A DNA stretch of 64,000 nt from Gemmataceae bacterium (GCA_009691845.1 SIAJ01000019.1:1-64000); one strand, 5' to 3'; shown: positions 1-8,885, counted from the stretch's first letter. The notes: a model not told the origin generated them from the letters alone. Translations and numbers: made by a program.

Positions 1-579
1 GTTCCGAGCCGGAGATGTGTTAGCGGCAATCAAATCCGCCAGGGCGCCGTCGCCAGGCCGTCCGTTAGGCCATGTCGGCGGTACTCGGTTGCCCAGCTTT
101 CGCCGGATGGCGGACGTGCAGCCGGATCTTGGCGAATCAGTTGATACCAGATCACACCAATCGCATAAACATCGTCGCGTGGGTCCGGCACACCACCCGC
201 CCGTTGTTGGGGTGAGGCATAGAGCGGTCCGTGGCTGCCGCGAAGTGAACGCCGAATCGTCTGAGCGAGTTCAACGCGTTCCTCGCCGATCGACGCAACG
301 ATCTGGCCCCAACCGATGTCCGAGACCCAAATCGAGACGCGTCCCTCGCTGGTGGGGTTCAATAGGATATTAATGGCTTCAAGCCGCGATGAATGAGCGG
401 AGGGTTCATCCGATGCAGTTTGCCCACAATCCGGGCAACGCGTCGGGCAATCTGGGCCGCCTGATCTGGACGTGGACGATCCAGATGCCAGCGGGCGTCG
501 TGCATCCGGTCAGCTAGCCAACGCGGAACGACCTTCCGCGCACCCGCCCGCGATACCCTCCTTGCAACCCGTATTATTC
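1..579 (-). pseudogene. Decayed Hanks-type Ser/Thr protein kinase remnant, truncated by the window edge
   Basis: Reading leftward from about 579, one frame gives a helix followed by IHRGLKP, the catalytic-loop motif of eukaryotic-like kinases (HRDLKPxN with Asp changed to Gly). About 8 bases later that frame hits a stop, while a neighbouring frame continues with NILLNP, WVSDIGWG (a degenerate DFG) and the activation-segment text LYASPQQ, then DPRDDVYAIGVIWYQLI. The two halves join if one base was lost near 370. A second shift near 45 separates GLTDGL from ALADLIAANTSPARN, the usual end of such domains, with much of the C-lobe between them missing. Planctomycetes carry many kinases of this PRDDV-ALGVIWYQLL type. 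Two frameshifts, a lost catalytic Asp and an internal deletion indicate a dead copy. The part left of base 1 is not visible. Confidence 0.6.
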
Positions 580-596
580 ACTCTTTCGAGATCACC

Positions 597-1859
597 GTGA
601 AGCTCAAATTCTTCCTTGTCGCGATCTTCGTTGTTGCACTCTCGATGCGGGCATCCGCCGACAACTGGCCGCAATGGCGCGGCCCGAAAAACGACGGCCA
701 CTCCGCCGAGAAGAACGTCCCCGCTGAGTGGAGTGCCGACAAAAACATTGCCTGGAAGTTCAAGATGCCCGGCATCGGTGCGAGTACGCCGGCCGTGTGG
801 GGGGACAAGATGTTTGTGACCTCGGTCGATGGCCAGGATGTGGTTTTGATCTGCGTGGGGACCGACGGCAAGGAAAAGTGGAAGCAGAAACTCTCGAACA
901 CCGGCGAGAAGCGCTACAAAAACCCCGCTGGGGCCGATGTGTCGGATGCGTCCGCTTCGTGCTCGACGGATGGCAAGCACGTGTGGGCGTTTGCCAGCAA
1001 TGGTGCGCTGGTTTGCTTCACCGTGGACGGCACGCAGGTGTGGGCGAACGATGTCTCGAAATTCGCCAAGATCGATATCGCGTTTGGTTCGCACTGGACC
1101 CCGGTGCTCCACAAGGACAAACTGTTCCTCCAGGTCATGCACCGCAAGGCACAAAAACTGGTCCGATACGATGCCCTCACGGGCAAAGAAGATTGGGCGG
1201 TCGATCGTCCGGGCTACAGCAAAGGCGAAAGCCCGGACGTGTACGCCTCCGCGTTCATCTGGGAGGGCGCGGGGGAGTCGCTGCTGATTTCGCACGGCAA
1301 CGATTTTTGCACCGGACACCGGCTGACGGACGGCAGCGAGGTCTGGCGGGTGCAGGGACTGAACCCGAGTTCAAGCGGTGCCTGGCGATTCGTCTCGAAC
1401 CCACTCGTCACGCCGGACCTGATTGTCGTGCCATCGTGCAAGAACGGGCCGACTGTCGGACTGAACCCAGTCGGGGCCAAGGGAGACATTACCGAGGACA
1501 ACAAGGCCGAGATCTGGCGAATCAAAACGACGCCGGACGTGGTCTCGCCCATCCGGGTCGGCGATGTGATCTACATGTGCAGCCCCGGCGTCTTTACAGC
1601 ACACGAACTCAAGACCGGCAAGCAGATCTTCAGGGGCGAAATTGCGAAAGGCTATCACTGGTCGAACATGGTCACTGCCGACGGCAAGATTTATGCGACT
1701 AGCCAGGAAGGTCTCACGGACGTGGTGCAGGCCGGCAAGGAGTTCAAAAAGATTGCGACGAACTCCCTGCCAGACAAAATCTTCGGCTCGCCCGCAATTG
1801 CCGACGGTCGCCTCTACTTCCGCGGTTACGGGTTCTTGTGGGCCATCGGAGCGAAGTGA
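597..1859 (+). CDS. Exported PQQ-type beta-propeller protein
   Basis: 420 residues starting at a GTG. The N-terminus (KLKFFLVAIFVVALSMRASA) is a Sec signal peptide ending before DNWPQWRGP, the motif that opens this planctomycete propeller family. Repeated blades follow, such as GADVSDASASCSTDGKHVWA, TGKEDWAVDR and GDVIYMCSPGVF, with the W/Y-rich strand pattern of PQQ-dehydrogenase-like domains (PF13360). No PQQ-ligating or metal-binding residues of a true quinoprotein can be identified, so an enzymatic role is not supported. An extracytoplasmic scaffold or binding protein is the safest reading. Two relatives in this window (ending at 51658 and 57871) share the WPxFRGP opening. A hairpin just past the stop probably ends the transcript. 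Confidence 0.85.
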   Translation: MKLKFFLVAIFVVALSMRASADNWPQWRGPKNDGHSAEKNVPAEWSADKNIAWKFKMPGIGASTPAVWGDKMFVTSVDGQDVVLICVGTDGKEKWKQKLSNTGEKRYKNPAGADVSDASASCSTDGKHVWAFASNGALVCFTVDGTQVWANDVSKFAKIDIAFGSHWTPVLHKDKLFLQVMHRKAQKLVRYDALTGKEDWAVDRPGYSKGESPDVYASAFIWEGAGESLLISHGNDFCTGHRLTDGSEVWRVQGLNPSSSGAWRFVSNPLVTPDLIVVPSCKNGPTVGLNPVGAKGDITEDNKAEIWRIKTTPDVVSPIRVGDVIYMCSPGVFTAHELKTGKQIFRGEIAKGYHWSNMVTADGKIYATSQEGLTDVVQAGKEFKKIATNSLPDKIFGSPAIADGRLYFRGYGFLWAIGAK

Positions 1860-1866
1860 CGACTGG

Positions 1867-1893
1867 AGGTGGTCGGGTCAGCCCCGACCACCT
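1867..1893 (+). terminator. Hairpin downstream of the first propeller gene
   Basis: An 11-bp inverted repeat (AGGTGGTCGGG and its complement) with a short loop begins 8 bases after the stop codon. Only a weak T-rich tail (TTTCGTGT) follows, so it may terminate or simply protect the 3' end. Confidence 0.5.
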
Positions 1894-2004
1894 TTCGTGT
1901 CCTACCCATTCCACCTGAAAATATGAGGCGTCTAGGGCCACCCATGCACTAGAACGAGAGTGGAACGAGCCTCGATCCGCTTCATTCGTTTCCAGGTGGC
2001 TCCG

Positions 2005-4065
2005 ATGAAAGTCTCCTCTCTCCTTCTTGCTCTTTTTTGCATCGCTGGCATCGGCCAACGCGTTTCCGCCGAGCCGTTGCCGAAGGCGATCAAATCGGCA
2101 CCTTGCCTCAAGCCGCCGACGATTGATGGCGTGTTCGAAGCCGACGAGTGGCGGGATGCGAAAGTCTACGACTTCGACATGGAGATGCTCTCGCTGAATC
2201 CACCTGGAAAGTCGAGTCGGGCCTGCGAACTGCGGGTCATGAACTCGGCCAACTCGCTTTACATCGGCTTCCGCGTGCCCGATTTGAAAGTGAACAACTC
2301 GCTCGATCCGCTCGACTTCGACTTGGCCACGCTGGCGTTTTGTCGCGGCAAGGAACTTGTGACTGGCGATGATCGCAAGCTGATCGCCCCCGGCCTCTAT
2401 GCGGACAAGCACTTCGTGGTTCCCAACAAGGACGGCGACGACAAGAAGAAAGATGGCCGCGGTGCCGTCGAGCACTCGAAGGGGGTCCATTCCTTCGAGT
2501 GGGCGATCCCGCTCGATGCCGGCGACACTGAGGACATTCAGGTCAAGGCGGGCGACACGCTTCGTTTCAATCTCGCCTACTTCGATAGTTTCAAGTTCGA
2601 CTTGAAGGACACGCAAGCAGGCAGCATCTTCGGCGGCGATTTGAACAAGGCCGACACTTGGGGCACGCTCGAACTCGCGGCCAAGGTCGCTAAGGACGAC
2701 GGTTCCGCGTTCAAAGGCCCGGCCTGGGTCAGCGAGTTTTTCAAGAAGCAAACCGGACCGGCTAAACGATTGCGGGTTGAGGATTCCGTTTTGCTGCCGA
2801 ACCTTGCCAAGCCGGCCGTGAAGACGCTGCTGTCGTTCACCTACCGCGACACCGAAGGCAAGGAGAAGGAAGCAAAGGCCGCCATCTACTTTCCCGCGGC
2901 CGTTCGCGACGATCCGAAATTGCGGCTGCCCCTCTACTTCGTGGCCGGTTACGAGACAGACGACAATGCCGCGATGGCTTTCGTTCGTCGCGGCTTCACG
3001 GTCATCTCGCCTCGTGCTCTGGAAGCCAATCCGCTCATCCGCACCGCGGCCCCGGACTTCGCCCGCATGCACATGGCCCGGGCGTTGTCCTTTGTCGATG
3101 ATGCCCACGTGCTCATTGGTGGCGGCAGCGCTGGGGGCTACATGACGCTCATGGTCGCGGCCGAGACGTTCCCGATTGCGGTCGCGATGCCCGACGTGCC
3201 GCCGGTGAACTGGGGTTACAACGCGGCCTACTTCTTCAAGCAACTCGAGAAACTCGCGTCGCCCAAAGGCGAAACGGTCTCGAAGGTGCCGGTGCTGAAT
3301 TCAGTCGGCAGCATGCTCCTCGCGGCCACGAAAGTCTTTGGCGACGATTTTGGCGACGCGACCTGGTACGCCCATTCGCCGGTCTCGCAGGTCTCGACGA
3401 TCACGTGCCCGGTCTCCGTCTGGTGGACCACGGCCGACGTGTTAGTGCCCGTGGACCAAGTTGCCAAGAAGTTCGTGAAGGAGTTCGCCGCGAGCAAGTT
3501 CCCGACCGGCTTCACGATGGACCCGGAGAAACTCCTGACGACCAAGCAGGGCCGCACACGATTGATGGACGTGTTGCCCCCGAATGATTACGACCTCTTC
3601 GAGCGTACAGTTCCCGAAGGAACACTGAAGCTCGGTGCCCCTCCGGGCACGGGCAAGCCGTACACGGCCGAGATGCCGCTGAGTGCCACGAAGCAATGGT
3701 CAATCGTGATTCTGGATGAAGGCCCGCCCGAGCCGAATGTCGGCCACGCGAAGTACGCCGTGAACTTGAACCGCGACAAGGCCATCGACCACTTTGCCAA
3801 AACATCCAAGATCGCCGTGACTCAACTCACACCCGAGAAATTAGCAAGACTCATGGACCGCTATGCCGGCAAAGAATGGCTACCCAGCAAACTGAAGCAA
3901 CTCGACGAGCCCGAAAGCGAAAAGGCCGACGTCCTGCGTGGCCTGCGAACCTACGTGAAAGCCGGTGAGGAGCACGCGAAGCAGTTTGCGGAACTGTACG
4001 GCAAGCTGCCCAAGGAGAAGCGTGTGTTGGAAGCGACCGTGGTGAGCGAGTTGGGAGGGCGATAG
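2005..4065 (+). CDS. Exported two-domain protein: CBM9-like domain plus alpha/beta-hydrolase
   Basis: 686 residues from the ATG at 2005; an in-frame GTG at 1960 would put non-signal sequence before the clear signal peptide MKVSSLLLALFCIAGIGQRVSA. Residues about 25-230 resemble the family 9 carbohydrate-binding/DOMON-like sandwich: PPTIDGVFEADEWRDA near the start is the classic opening, followed by ELRVMNSANSLYIGFRV. Residues about 270-560 form an alpha/beta-hydrolase related to prolyl-oligopeptidase-type peptidases, with nucleophile elbow GGGSAGGYM (Ser near 375) and a later TADVLVPVDQ segment consistent with the acid turn. The catalytic His is not obvious to me. A role in processing a polysaccharide or esterified polymer outside the cytoplasm is inference. 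The esterase downstream may act with it. Confidence 0.75.
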   Translation: MKVSSLLLALFCIAGIGQRVSAEPLPKAIKSAPCLKPPTIDGVFEADEWRDAKVYDFDMEMLSLNPPGKSSRACELRVMNSANSLYIGFRVPDLKVNNSLDPLDFDLATLAFCRGKELVTGDDRKLIAPGLYADKHFVVPNKDGDDKKKDGRGAVEHSKGVHSFEWAIPLDAGDTEDIQVKAGDTLRFNLAYFDSFKFDLKDTQAGSIFGGDLNKADTWGTLELAAKVAKDDGSAFKGPAWVSEFFKKQTGPAKRLRVEDSVLLPNLAKPAVKTLLSFTYRDTEGKEKEAKAAIYFPAAVRDDPKLRLPLYFVAGYETDDNAAMAFVRRGFTVISPRALEANPLIRTAAPDFARMHMARALSFVDDAHVLIGGGSAGGYMTLMVAAETFPIAVAMPDVPPVNWGYNAAYFFKQLEKLASPKGETVSKVPVLNSVGSMLLAATKVFGDDFGDATWYAHSPVSQVSTITCPVSVWWTTADVLVPVDQVAKKFVKEFAASKFPTGFTMDPEKLLTTKQGRTRLMDVLPPNDYDLFERTVPEGTLKLGAPPGTGKPYTAEMPLSATKQWSIVILDEGPPEPNVGHAKYAVNLNRDKAIDHFAKTSKIAVTQLTPEKLARLMDRYAGKEWLPSKLKQLDEPESEKADVLRGLRTYVKAGEEHAKQFAELYGKLPKEKRVLEATVVSELGGR

Positions 4066-4170
4066 GCGGTTAGCCGCGACGAGTCCATTTGATCATCTGC
4101 GTAATCTGTGGGTAAATGTCTTTGAGTCGGCCTGCTAGCCGAACAGTCTTCCAACCCGGAGCCAATCCTC

Positions 4171-5025
4171 ATGCGTGCCATTCTTTTCGCACTTCTACCA
4201 ATCACGCTCCTCGCGGCCGAGCCGCCAGAAGTTCCACTCTGGGAAAAAGGCCCTCCAGGCTTCGAGTCCCGCAAGGAGGAGAAGGAAATCAAGGAGGTTC
4301 AGAAGAGCGGCGAGTACAAGGTCACCAACGTACACAATCCTACGCTGACCGTGTTCCTGCCGCCGAAGGAGAAGGCGATCGGCGTGGGCGTTGTCATCGC
4401 ACCGGGCGGCGGGTTCCGCGAACTCTGGATGATGCACGAGGGCAGCAATGCAGCCAAGTGGCTGAACGAGCGTGGCATCGCGGCCTTCGTTTTGAAGTAT
4501 CGCCTGCCTCGTGAGAAGGGTTCGCCGTACAAGATCGAGGAACACGCCTTGCAGGACGGCCAACGGGCGATGCGGATGGTGCGAAGTCGGGCCAAGGACT
4601 GGGGCGTCGATCCAAATCGGCTCGGCCTCATGGGCTTCTCGGCCGGTGGCGAATTGACGGCGCTGGTGTGCAATGCACCGGGAGAGGGCAAGGCAGATGC
4701 TGCCGACCCGATTGAGCGCGAGAACGCACGACCCGATTTTCAGGCCCTCATCTACTCGGGCCCACTTGGTATTCGCGATGCCAAGGTAACGAAAATTATT
4801 CCGCCGACATTTATGCTCGTCGGCGACAACGATAACGCGGCCACCTGGCTTGTGGCCCATTATCTCGCTCTGAAGAAACTCGGCATCTCGAGTGAGTTGC
4901 ATATCTACGCCAAGGTGCCGCACGGCTTCGGCATGCGTGAGAAGAAGACTCAGGCCCCTATCGATTCCTGGTTGAAGCGATTCGACGAGTTTCTCGAAGT
5001 CCAGGGGATGCTGAAGAAATCGTAG
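4171..5025 (+). CDS. Exported alpha/beta-hydrolase, BD-FAE/acetyl-esterase type
   Basis: 284 residues with a short signal peptide (MRAILFALLPITLLAAEPP). The fold signature is complete: APGGGFRELWMMHEG holds the oxyanion-hole glycines, GLMGFSAGGELTALV is the nucleophile elbow (Ser near 156), VGDNDNAATW supplies the acid (Asp near 217) and KVPHGFGMR the His (near 250). This matches the esterase/lipase group often annotated as xylanase-linked acetyl esterase (BD-FAE). The likely reaction is deacylation of a sugar or small ester outside the cytoplasm. The true substrate cannot be read from sequence. It lies about 105 bases after the CBM9/hydrolase gene on the same strand and may share its transcript. 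Confidence 0.82.
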   Translation: MRAILFALLPITLLAAEPPEVPLWEKGPPGFESRKEEKEIKEVQKSGEYKVTNVHNPTLTVFLPPKEKAIGVGVVIAPGGGFRELWMMHEGSNAAKWLNERGIAAFVLKYRLPREKGSPYKIEEHALQDGQRAMRMVRSRAKDWGVDPNRLGLMGFSAGGELTALVCNAPGEGKADAADPIERENARPDFQALIYSGPLGIRDAKVTKIIPPTFMLVGDNDNAATWLVAHYLALKKLGISSELHIYAKVPHGFGMREKKTQAPIDSWLKRFDEFLEVQGMLKKS

Positions 5026-5075
5026 CGCTGACCAGAGCTGGCAATGGCCTGTGAATCCACCGTCCCTCGCAAGGC

Positions 5076-5183
5076 ATGCCCTACGGCTACGTCGAGATCG
5101 AAGTGGCCGACCCCGATGGGCATCGAATAGTCGTTGGCGAAGAATTGGATGAAACGGTCGCGGTTCCACCGGCTGAAGAATGA
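5076..5183 (+). pseudogene. C-terminal remnant of a VOC (glyoxalase-like) protein
   Basis: A 35-codon frame gives MPYGYVEIEVADPDGHRIVV followed by GEE and an acidic tail. The stretch PYGxxExxVADPDGHRI is the very characteristic last strand of vicinal-oxygen-chelate proteins, including the metal-ligand Glu. A stop lies a few codons upstream and nothing recognisable precedes it, so the first three quarters of the gene are gone. It may be a relic left by deletion between the esterase and DUF1501 genes. Confidence 0.5.
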
Positions 5184-5264
5184 ACGAGTCTCACTCGCAG
5201 ACATTCGTTCTGACGACTATGATGTCGGTTGAGACTCGACGGCCAGCCTGGACGGTCATTTGCC

Positions 5265-6692
5265 ATGCATCCACTCGAAAATACTCGTCGTCACTTCTTC
5301 CGCGATTGCGGCATCGGCCTGGGCTCGATGGCCCTGGGGTCGATGCTTCATGCGGAGACGCCGGGGAAATCTTCCGGATCGCCATTTGCGCCAAAGAAGC
5401 CACACTTCGAGCCGAAGGCCAAGGCGGTGATCTTCCTGTTCATGGCCGGCGGACCGAGCCAGTTCGAGTTGTTCGATCCAAAACCCGAATTGCAAAAGCT
5501 CACTGGCGAACCGATCCCGGAATCGTTCGTGAAGGGCAAGCGATTCGCGTTCATGGACAGCTTTACGAAAGAACGGCCCAAGCTGCTGGGGACCAGGCGC
5601 AAGTTCGCCAGGCACGGCAAGAGCGGGGCCTGGCTTTCCGATTGCTTGCCGCATCTCGCCAAGATCGCCGACGATGTCGCCTTCGTGAAGTCGATGGCCA
5701 CGAATGTGTTCAATCATGGACCGGCGAAAGTGTTCCTAAACACCGGCTCGCCGCAGTTCGGCCGGCCGAGCATGGGCTCGTGGGTTACATACGGCATCGG
5801 CAGCGAGTCGAAGGACCTGCCTGGGTTCGTCGTGCTGCAATCGGGCCCGCGTGGTCCGCGTGGAGGTGCGGCTTGCTGGTCGAGCGGATTCCTACCCACG
5901 ACCTTTCAGGGGGTCCCGTTCCGTTCGGGCGGCGATCCAATCATCAATCTTTCGTCGCCCGCAGGCATCTCGCGCGATCGACAAAAAGACGCCATCGACG
6001 CGATTCGTGATCTGAACAGCGAACGCCTGGACGTGACGGGCGATGCCGAGATTGCCACACGCATCGCTTCGTATGAGATGGCCTACCGGATGCAGGTAAG
6101 CGCCCCCGAACTCATCGACCTGACACGCGAAGATACCAAGACCCTTGAGGCTTACGGTGCCAAGCCGGGGGCTGCCTCGTTCGCGAATAATTGCCTGCTC
6201 GCCCGCCGCCTGGTGGAACGCGGCACGCGCTTCATTCAGCTCTATCACACCGATTGGGATCATCACGGCGACTCGGTCAACAACCTGGCCAAGGGGCTGG
6301 ACGTCGTTTGCGATCAGGTGGATCGTCCGATGGCGGCACTCGTTTCCGATTTGAAGCAACGAGGCCTACTCGATTCGACGCTCGTGATCTGGGGGGGAGA
6401 GTTCGGCCGGACGCCGATGGGTGAGAGCCGCGATTCCATTGGCCGAAATCACCACATCGACGCTTACACCATGTGGCTAGCCGGCGGTGGCGTGAAGCCC
6501 GGCATCTCGATTGGTGAAACGGACGAGTTCGGCTTCTCACCGACGGTCGACAAGGTCCACGTTCATGATTTGCAGGCCACGATTTTGCACCTGCTGGGAC
6601 TTGAACACACGAAGCTAACCTACCGCTTCCAGGGGCGAGATTTTCGGCTCACGGATGTGCACGGTGAAGTGGTGAAGAAGTTGCTGGCATAA
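5265..6692 (+). CDS. DUF1501 family exported protein (Tat-type leader)
   Basis: 475 residues from the ATG at 5265; the in-frame TTG at 5229 would add a non-leader extension. The leader [19 protein letters not shown] has the twin-arginine pattern. The core is DUF1501, which has an alkaline-phosphatase/sulfatase-like fold: [18 protein letters not shown] near the start, [17 protein letters not shown] in the middle, and [16 protein letters not shown] followed by [19 protein letters not shown] toward the end, holding His/Asp residues typical of the family's putative metal site. In planctomycetes DUF1501 genes usually sit beside a DUF1549/DUF1553 gene. Here the partner is missing, unlike the pair at 36.3-39.5 kb. 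The biochemical activity of the family is unproven. Confidence 0.85.
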   Translation: MHPLENTRRHFFRDCGIGLGSMALGSMLHAETPGKSSGSPFAPKKPHFEPKAKAVIFLFMAGGPSQFELFDPKPELQKLTGEPIPESFVKGKRFAFMDSFTKERPKLLGTRRKFARHGKSGAWLSDCLPHLAKIADDVAFVKSMATNVFNHGPAKVFLNTGSPQFGRPSMGSWVTYGIGSESKDLPGFVVLQSGPRGPRGGAACWSSGFLPTTFQGVPFRSGGDPIINLSSPAGISRDRQKDAIDAIRDLNSERLDVTGDAEIATRIASYEMAYRMQVSAPELIDLTREDTKTLEAYGAKPGAASFANNCLLARRLVERGTRFIQLYHTDWDHHGDSVNNLAKGLDVVCDQVDRPMAALVSDLKQRGLLDSTLVIWGGEFGRTPMGESRDSIGRNHHIDAYTMWLAGGGVKPGISIGETDEFGFSPTVDKVHVHDLQATILHLLGLEHTKLTYRFQGRDFRLTDVHGEVVKKLLA

Positions 6693-6810
6693 GGAATCGC
6701 GCAACAACAGGTTACCGAATTCGGGAGTCCCGAACGAGACATCACGCCGCCGAAGTCGCCCACCCTCTCCGTGCCGACGATCCGATTGGGTCCGAACCAT
6801 TTGATCTCTT

Positions 6811-6862
6811 CATTCCGTGTGCCGTTGGCGACAAAGAACGGCACACGGAGTGTGCCTACTAC
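6811..6862. repeat. Palindromic intergenic element, GGCACACGGAGTGTGCC type
   Basis: The core GGCACACGGAGTGTGCC is a 7-bp stem with a GGA loop, followed by TACTAC. A second complementary arm (TCCGTGTGCCGTT, about 6814-6826) lies just before it. Closely related copies are at 7820-7911 and 40366-40450, with a diverged copy at 44284-44333. Confidence 0.6.
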
Positions 6863-6908
6863 TTTGGACGACCCGCGCTCGTTTGTGTCAAACTTGGCCG
6901 CGTCGAGT

Positions 6909-7706
6909 CTAGTTGCCATGTTCCCCAAGCAACTCCATGAGCCGTGCGTGCAAGGTCGGGTTCGCGGCCACCAGATCGGGTTTGAACGGGTTCACGTTCG
7001 AGCCATCCGTTTGCGTGACGATGCCGCCTGCCTCACGAACGATGATGATTCCGGCGGCCACGTCCCAGGCATAGTTGTCGAAGGCCCAGTAGCCATCGAA
7101 CCGGCCGGCGGCCACGTAGGCGAGGTTTAGGGCTGTCGATCCCGTCCGGCGGAGAGCCTGAGCGTGCAGGCAAAATATCCGCCACCACTTCAGGTTTCGT
7201 TCCTGGCATTCGGGATCGGGCGGGAAGCCGGTGGAGAGCAGGGCTCGCCGCATCTCGCCAATCTCGCTCACGCGGATGGACCGGCCATTCAGAGTTGCCC
7301 CGAGTCCTTGAGCAGCGAGGAACATTTCGTTCTGACGAGGATCGAAGATTGCACCAACGACAGGTTCGCCGCCCAACATCAGGCCGATGGAGACGCAATA
7401 GGCGGGAACGTCGTGGGCGTAGTTGGCCGTGCCATCGAGTGGATCGACAATCCAGGTCGGGACTTCAGGTGAGACGGACGCCAGTTTCGCATCCGGGTCT
7501 TCTTCGCCCAGAAAGGCATGATCGGGAAATCGTTCGAGGATGAACGCGCGGATCGCCTTTTGGGAGGCATGGTCCGCTTCGGTCACCAGATCGGCATGCG
7601 CCTTCTCACGAATTGAGAAACGCGCCCGCCAGTTTTCGAGCTGGACGGCACCTAAGCGAGCTGCCACCTCGGCGGCTGTTTGCCAAGCAGAAAGATCGGT
7701 AGTCAT
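6909..7706 (-). CDS. Inositol monophosphatase family phosphatase
   Basis: 265 residues from the ATG at 7706. The open frame extends upstream through a palindromic repeat, so that extension is rejected. The metal-dependent phosphatase signatures are present in order: FLGEED (first metal Glu), WIVDPLDGTANYAHDVP (Asp-Pro-x-Asp-Gly-Thr metal and substrate motif), and the C-terminal WDVAAGIIIVREAGG motif. This places it in the Mg-dependent, lithium-sensitive FIG/IMPase superfamily, which covers inositol-1-phosphatase, 3'(2'),5'-bisphosphate nucleotidase and histidinol-phosphatase. The exact substrate cannot be assigned from these motifs. It is cytoplasmic, with no leader. It is transcribed toward the DUF1501 gene, away from the CDF transporter upstream on the same strand. 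Confidence 0.88.
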   Translation of the reverse strand: MTTDLSAWQTAAEVAARLGAVQLENWRARFSIREKAHADLVTEADHASQKAIRAFILERFPDHAFLGEEDPDAKLASVSPEVPTWIVDPLDGTANYAHDVPAYCVSIGLMLGGEPVVGAIFDPRQNEMFLAAQGLGATLNGRSIRVSEIGEMRRALLSTGFPPDPECQERNLKWWRIFCLHAQALRRTGSTALNLAYVAAGRFDGYWAFDNYAWDVAAGIIIVREAGGIVTQTDGSNVNPFKPDLVAANPTLHARLMELLGEHGN

Positions 7707-7819
7707 TTCGTTAGTTATAGCGGCTCTGGCGTACGACTTGCCCCTAGATTCTCCCCAAGCGTTGACGGCTACCGACATGTACCGTGATGCGGCGACCTGC
7801 ACGCTTTGTTCGGCCAAAA

Positions 7820-7911
7820 GTAGTAGACACACTCTGTGTGCCGTGAGAGACCCGCTGTCGCGAAAAGCCGGTCAGAGCAGAAAGAAATGGCACACGGGGT
7901 GTGCCTACTAC
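7820..7911. repeat. Small element with terminal inverted repeats
   Basis: A 23-base arm starting GTAGTAGACACAC at 7820 is matched at 20 of 23 positions by the complement of the arm ending GTGTGCCTACTAC at 7911. About 46 bases without coding potential lie between. The right arm has the family core GGCACACGGGGTGTGCC. The organisation resembles a MITE or REP doublet. Confidence 0.6.
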
Positions 7912-7930
7912 GTGGAAGCGAAGTCCGAGA

Positions 7931-8842
7931 TCAGCCTGGCTCAATTCCCTTGAGCGAATTATCATCCCAACTCGCACGATCCTCGATCGGCTCGATGTGG
8001 ATCGTGATTTCGATTCCCTTGAGAGCAAGTTGAATTGCCTTTTCCACCTTGATGCCGAGGTCGTGTCCTTCGCGAACTGTTGTGTTCCCCGGCACAAGCA
8101 GGTGGAAGTCCCCGAACATTCGTGTGCCTGCCTGGCGAGTCCTCAGGGCATGAAAAGTTGTTCCCGTCGGGGTGTTGGCACGAATAGTTGCACGGAGTTG
8201 TTCTTGTTGTTCGCTGGAAAGGGCGTGGTCCATCAGGCCATCGATCGCACGGCGGATCAGCCCGAGTCCGGTGAACACGATGTGCATGCCAACCAGAATG
8301 GCGATGATCGGATCCAGCACGTAAAGCCCACTGATCCAGACGATGATCAGTCCAGCGATGACCGCGACCGAGGTCCACACGTCGGCCAACAAGTGCTTGC
8401 CATTCGCACTCAGCACAATCGAGTTGTTGCTTCGCCCGACGCGAATGAGGATCAAGCCCAGGGCCAAGTTGATTACAGAAGCCGAAAGGGAGAGGCTCGT
8501 GCCCAGGCCGAGCGAGGTGATTGGCGTGGGATTGATCAGACGTTCGATCGCGATCCAGGCGGTGCCGCCGCCGGCTAGCACGATCAGGAGGCCTTCGAGG
8601 CCCGAGGAGAAGAACTCGATTTTCTCATGTCCGTAAGTATGCGTGGCATCGGCCGGCCGATGAGCATACCGCAGCGACAAGTAGGCAGCGATGGCCGCGA
8701 AGAGATTGATTCCCGATTCGAGTGCATCCGCAAGAAGCCCGACGGAGCCTGTGAGCAGATACGCGGTCGTCTTCAGCCCGATTGTCGCGAGTGCCGCCAG
8801 GACCGACAACAGCAGCAGACCTCGCAGACCGGCCGGCGACAT
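7931..8842 (-). CDS. Cation diffusion facilitator (CDF) metal efflux transporter
   Basis: 303 residues with six hydrophobic helices followed by a C-terminal cytoplasmic domain (about 205-295), the usual CDF size and layout. Family signatures are GSVGLLADALESGINLFAA in TM2, ATHTYGHEKIEFFSSGLEG in the loop to TM3, and GKHLLADVWTSVAV in TM5, which has the HxxxD metal-site pattern. TM2 has Glu and Asn where many Zn-type members have His or Asp, so zinc should not be assumed; iron, manganese or cobalt export is possible. The usual mechanism is proton-driven efflux as a homodimer. No metal-sensing regulator is adjacent. A strong terminator upstream separates it from the TPR gene, so it has its own promoter. 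Confidence 0.88.
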   Translation of the reverse strand: MSPAGLRGLLLLSVLAALATIGLKTTAYLLTGSVGLLADALESGINLFAAIAAYLSLRYAHRPADATHTYGHEKIEFFSSGLEGLLIVLAGGGTAWIAIERLINPTPITSLGLGTSLSLSASVINLALGLILIRVGRSNNSIVLSANGKHLLADVWTSVAVIAGLIIVWISGLYVLDPIIAILVGMHIVFTGLGLIRRAIDGLMDHALSSEQQEQLRATIRANTPTGTTFHALRTRQAGTRMFGDFHLLVPGNTTVREGHDLGIKVEKAIQLALKGIEITIHIEPIEDRASWDDNSLKGIEPG

Positions 8843-8861
8843 GCGGCACTCCCAAAAAGAA

Positions 8862-8885
8862 AGGCCCGTCGGAAGACGGGCCTTA
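8862..8885 (-). terminator. Rho-independent terminator of the exported TPR gene
   Basis: A perfect 10-bp stem (AAGGCCCGTC) with loop GGAA is followed, on the minus strand, by TTCTTTTTGG. It lies 27 bases beyond the stop of the TPR gene (8912-9649). Confidence 0.85.

Noticed and set aside
728-1702. 324-codon plus-strand frame inside the first propeller
   Set aside because: Out-of-frame shadow of the propeller; low-complexity Arg/Gly/Gln composition, no motif.
1744-3243. Long minus-strand frame of 499 codons opposite the CBM9/hydrolase gene
   Set aside because: It is fully antisense to a gene with a signal peptide and recognisable domains, is unusually Arg/Val/Gly-rich, and has no family motif or ribosome site.
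7820-7911. Possibility of a full insertion sequence here
   Set aside because: Only terminal repeats and 46 bases of centre exist; no transposase frame.
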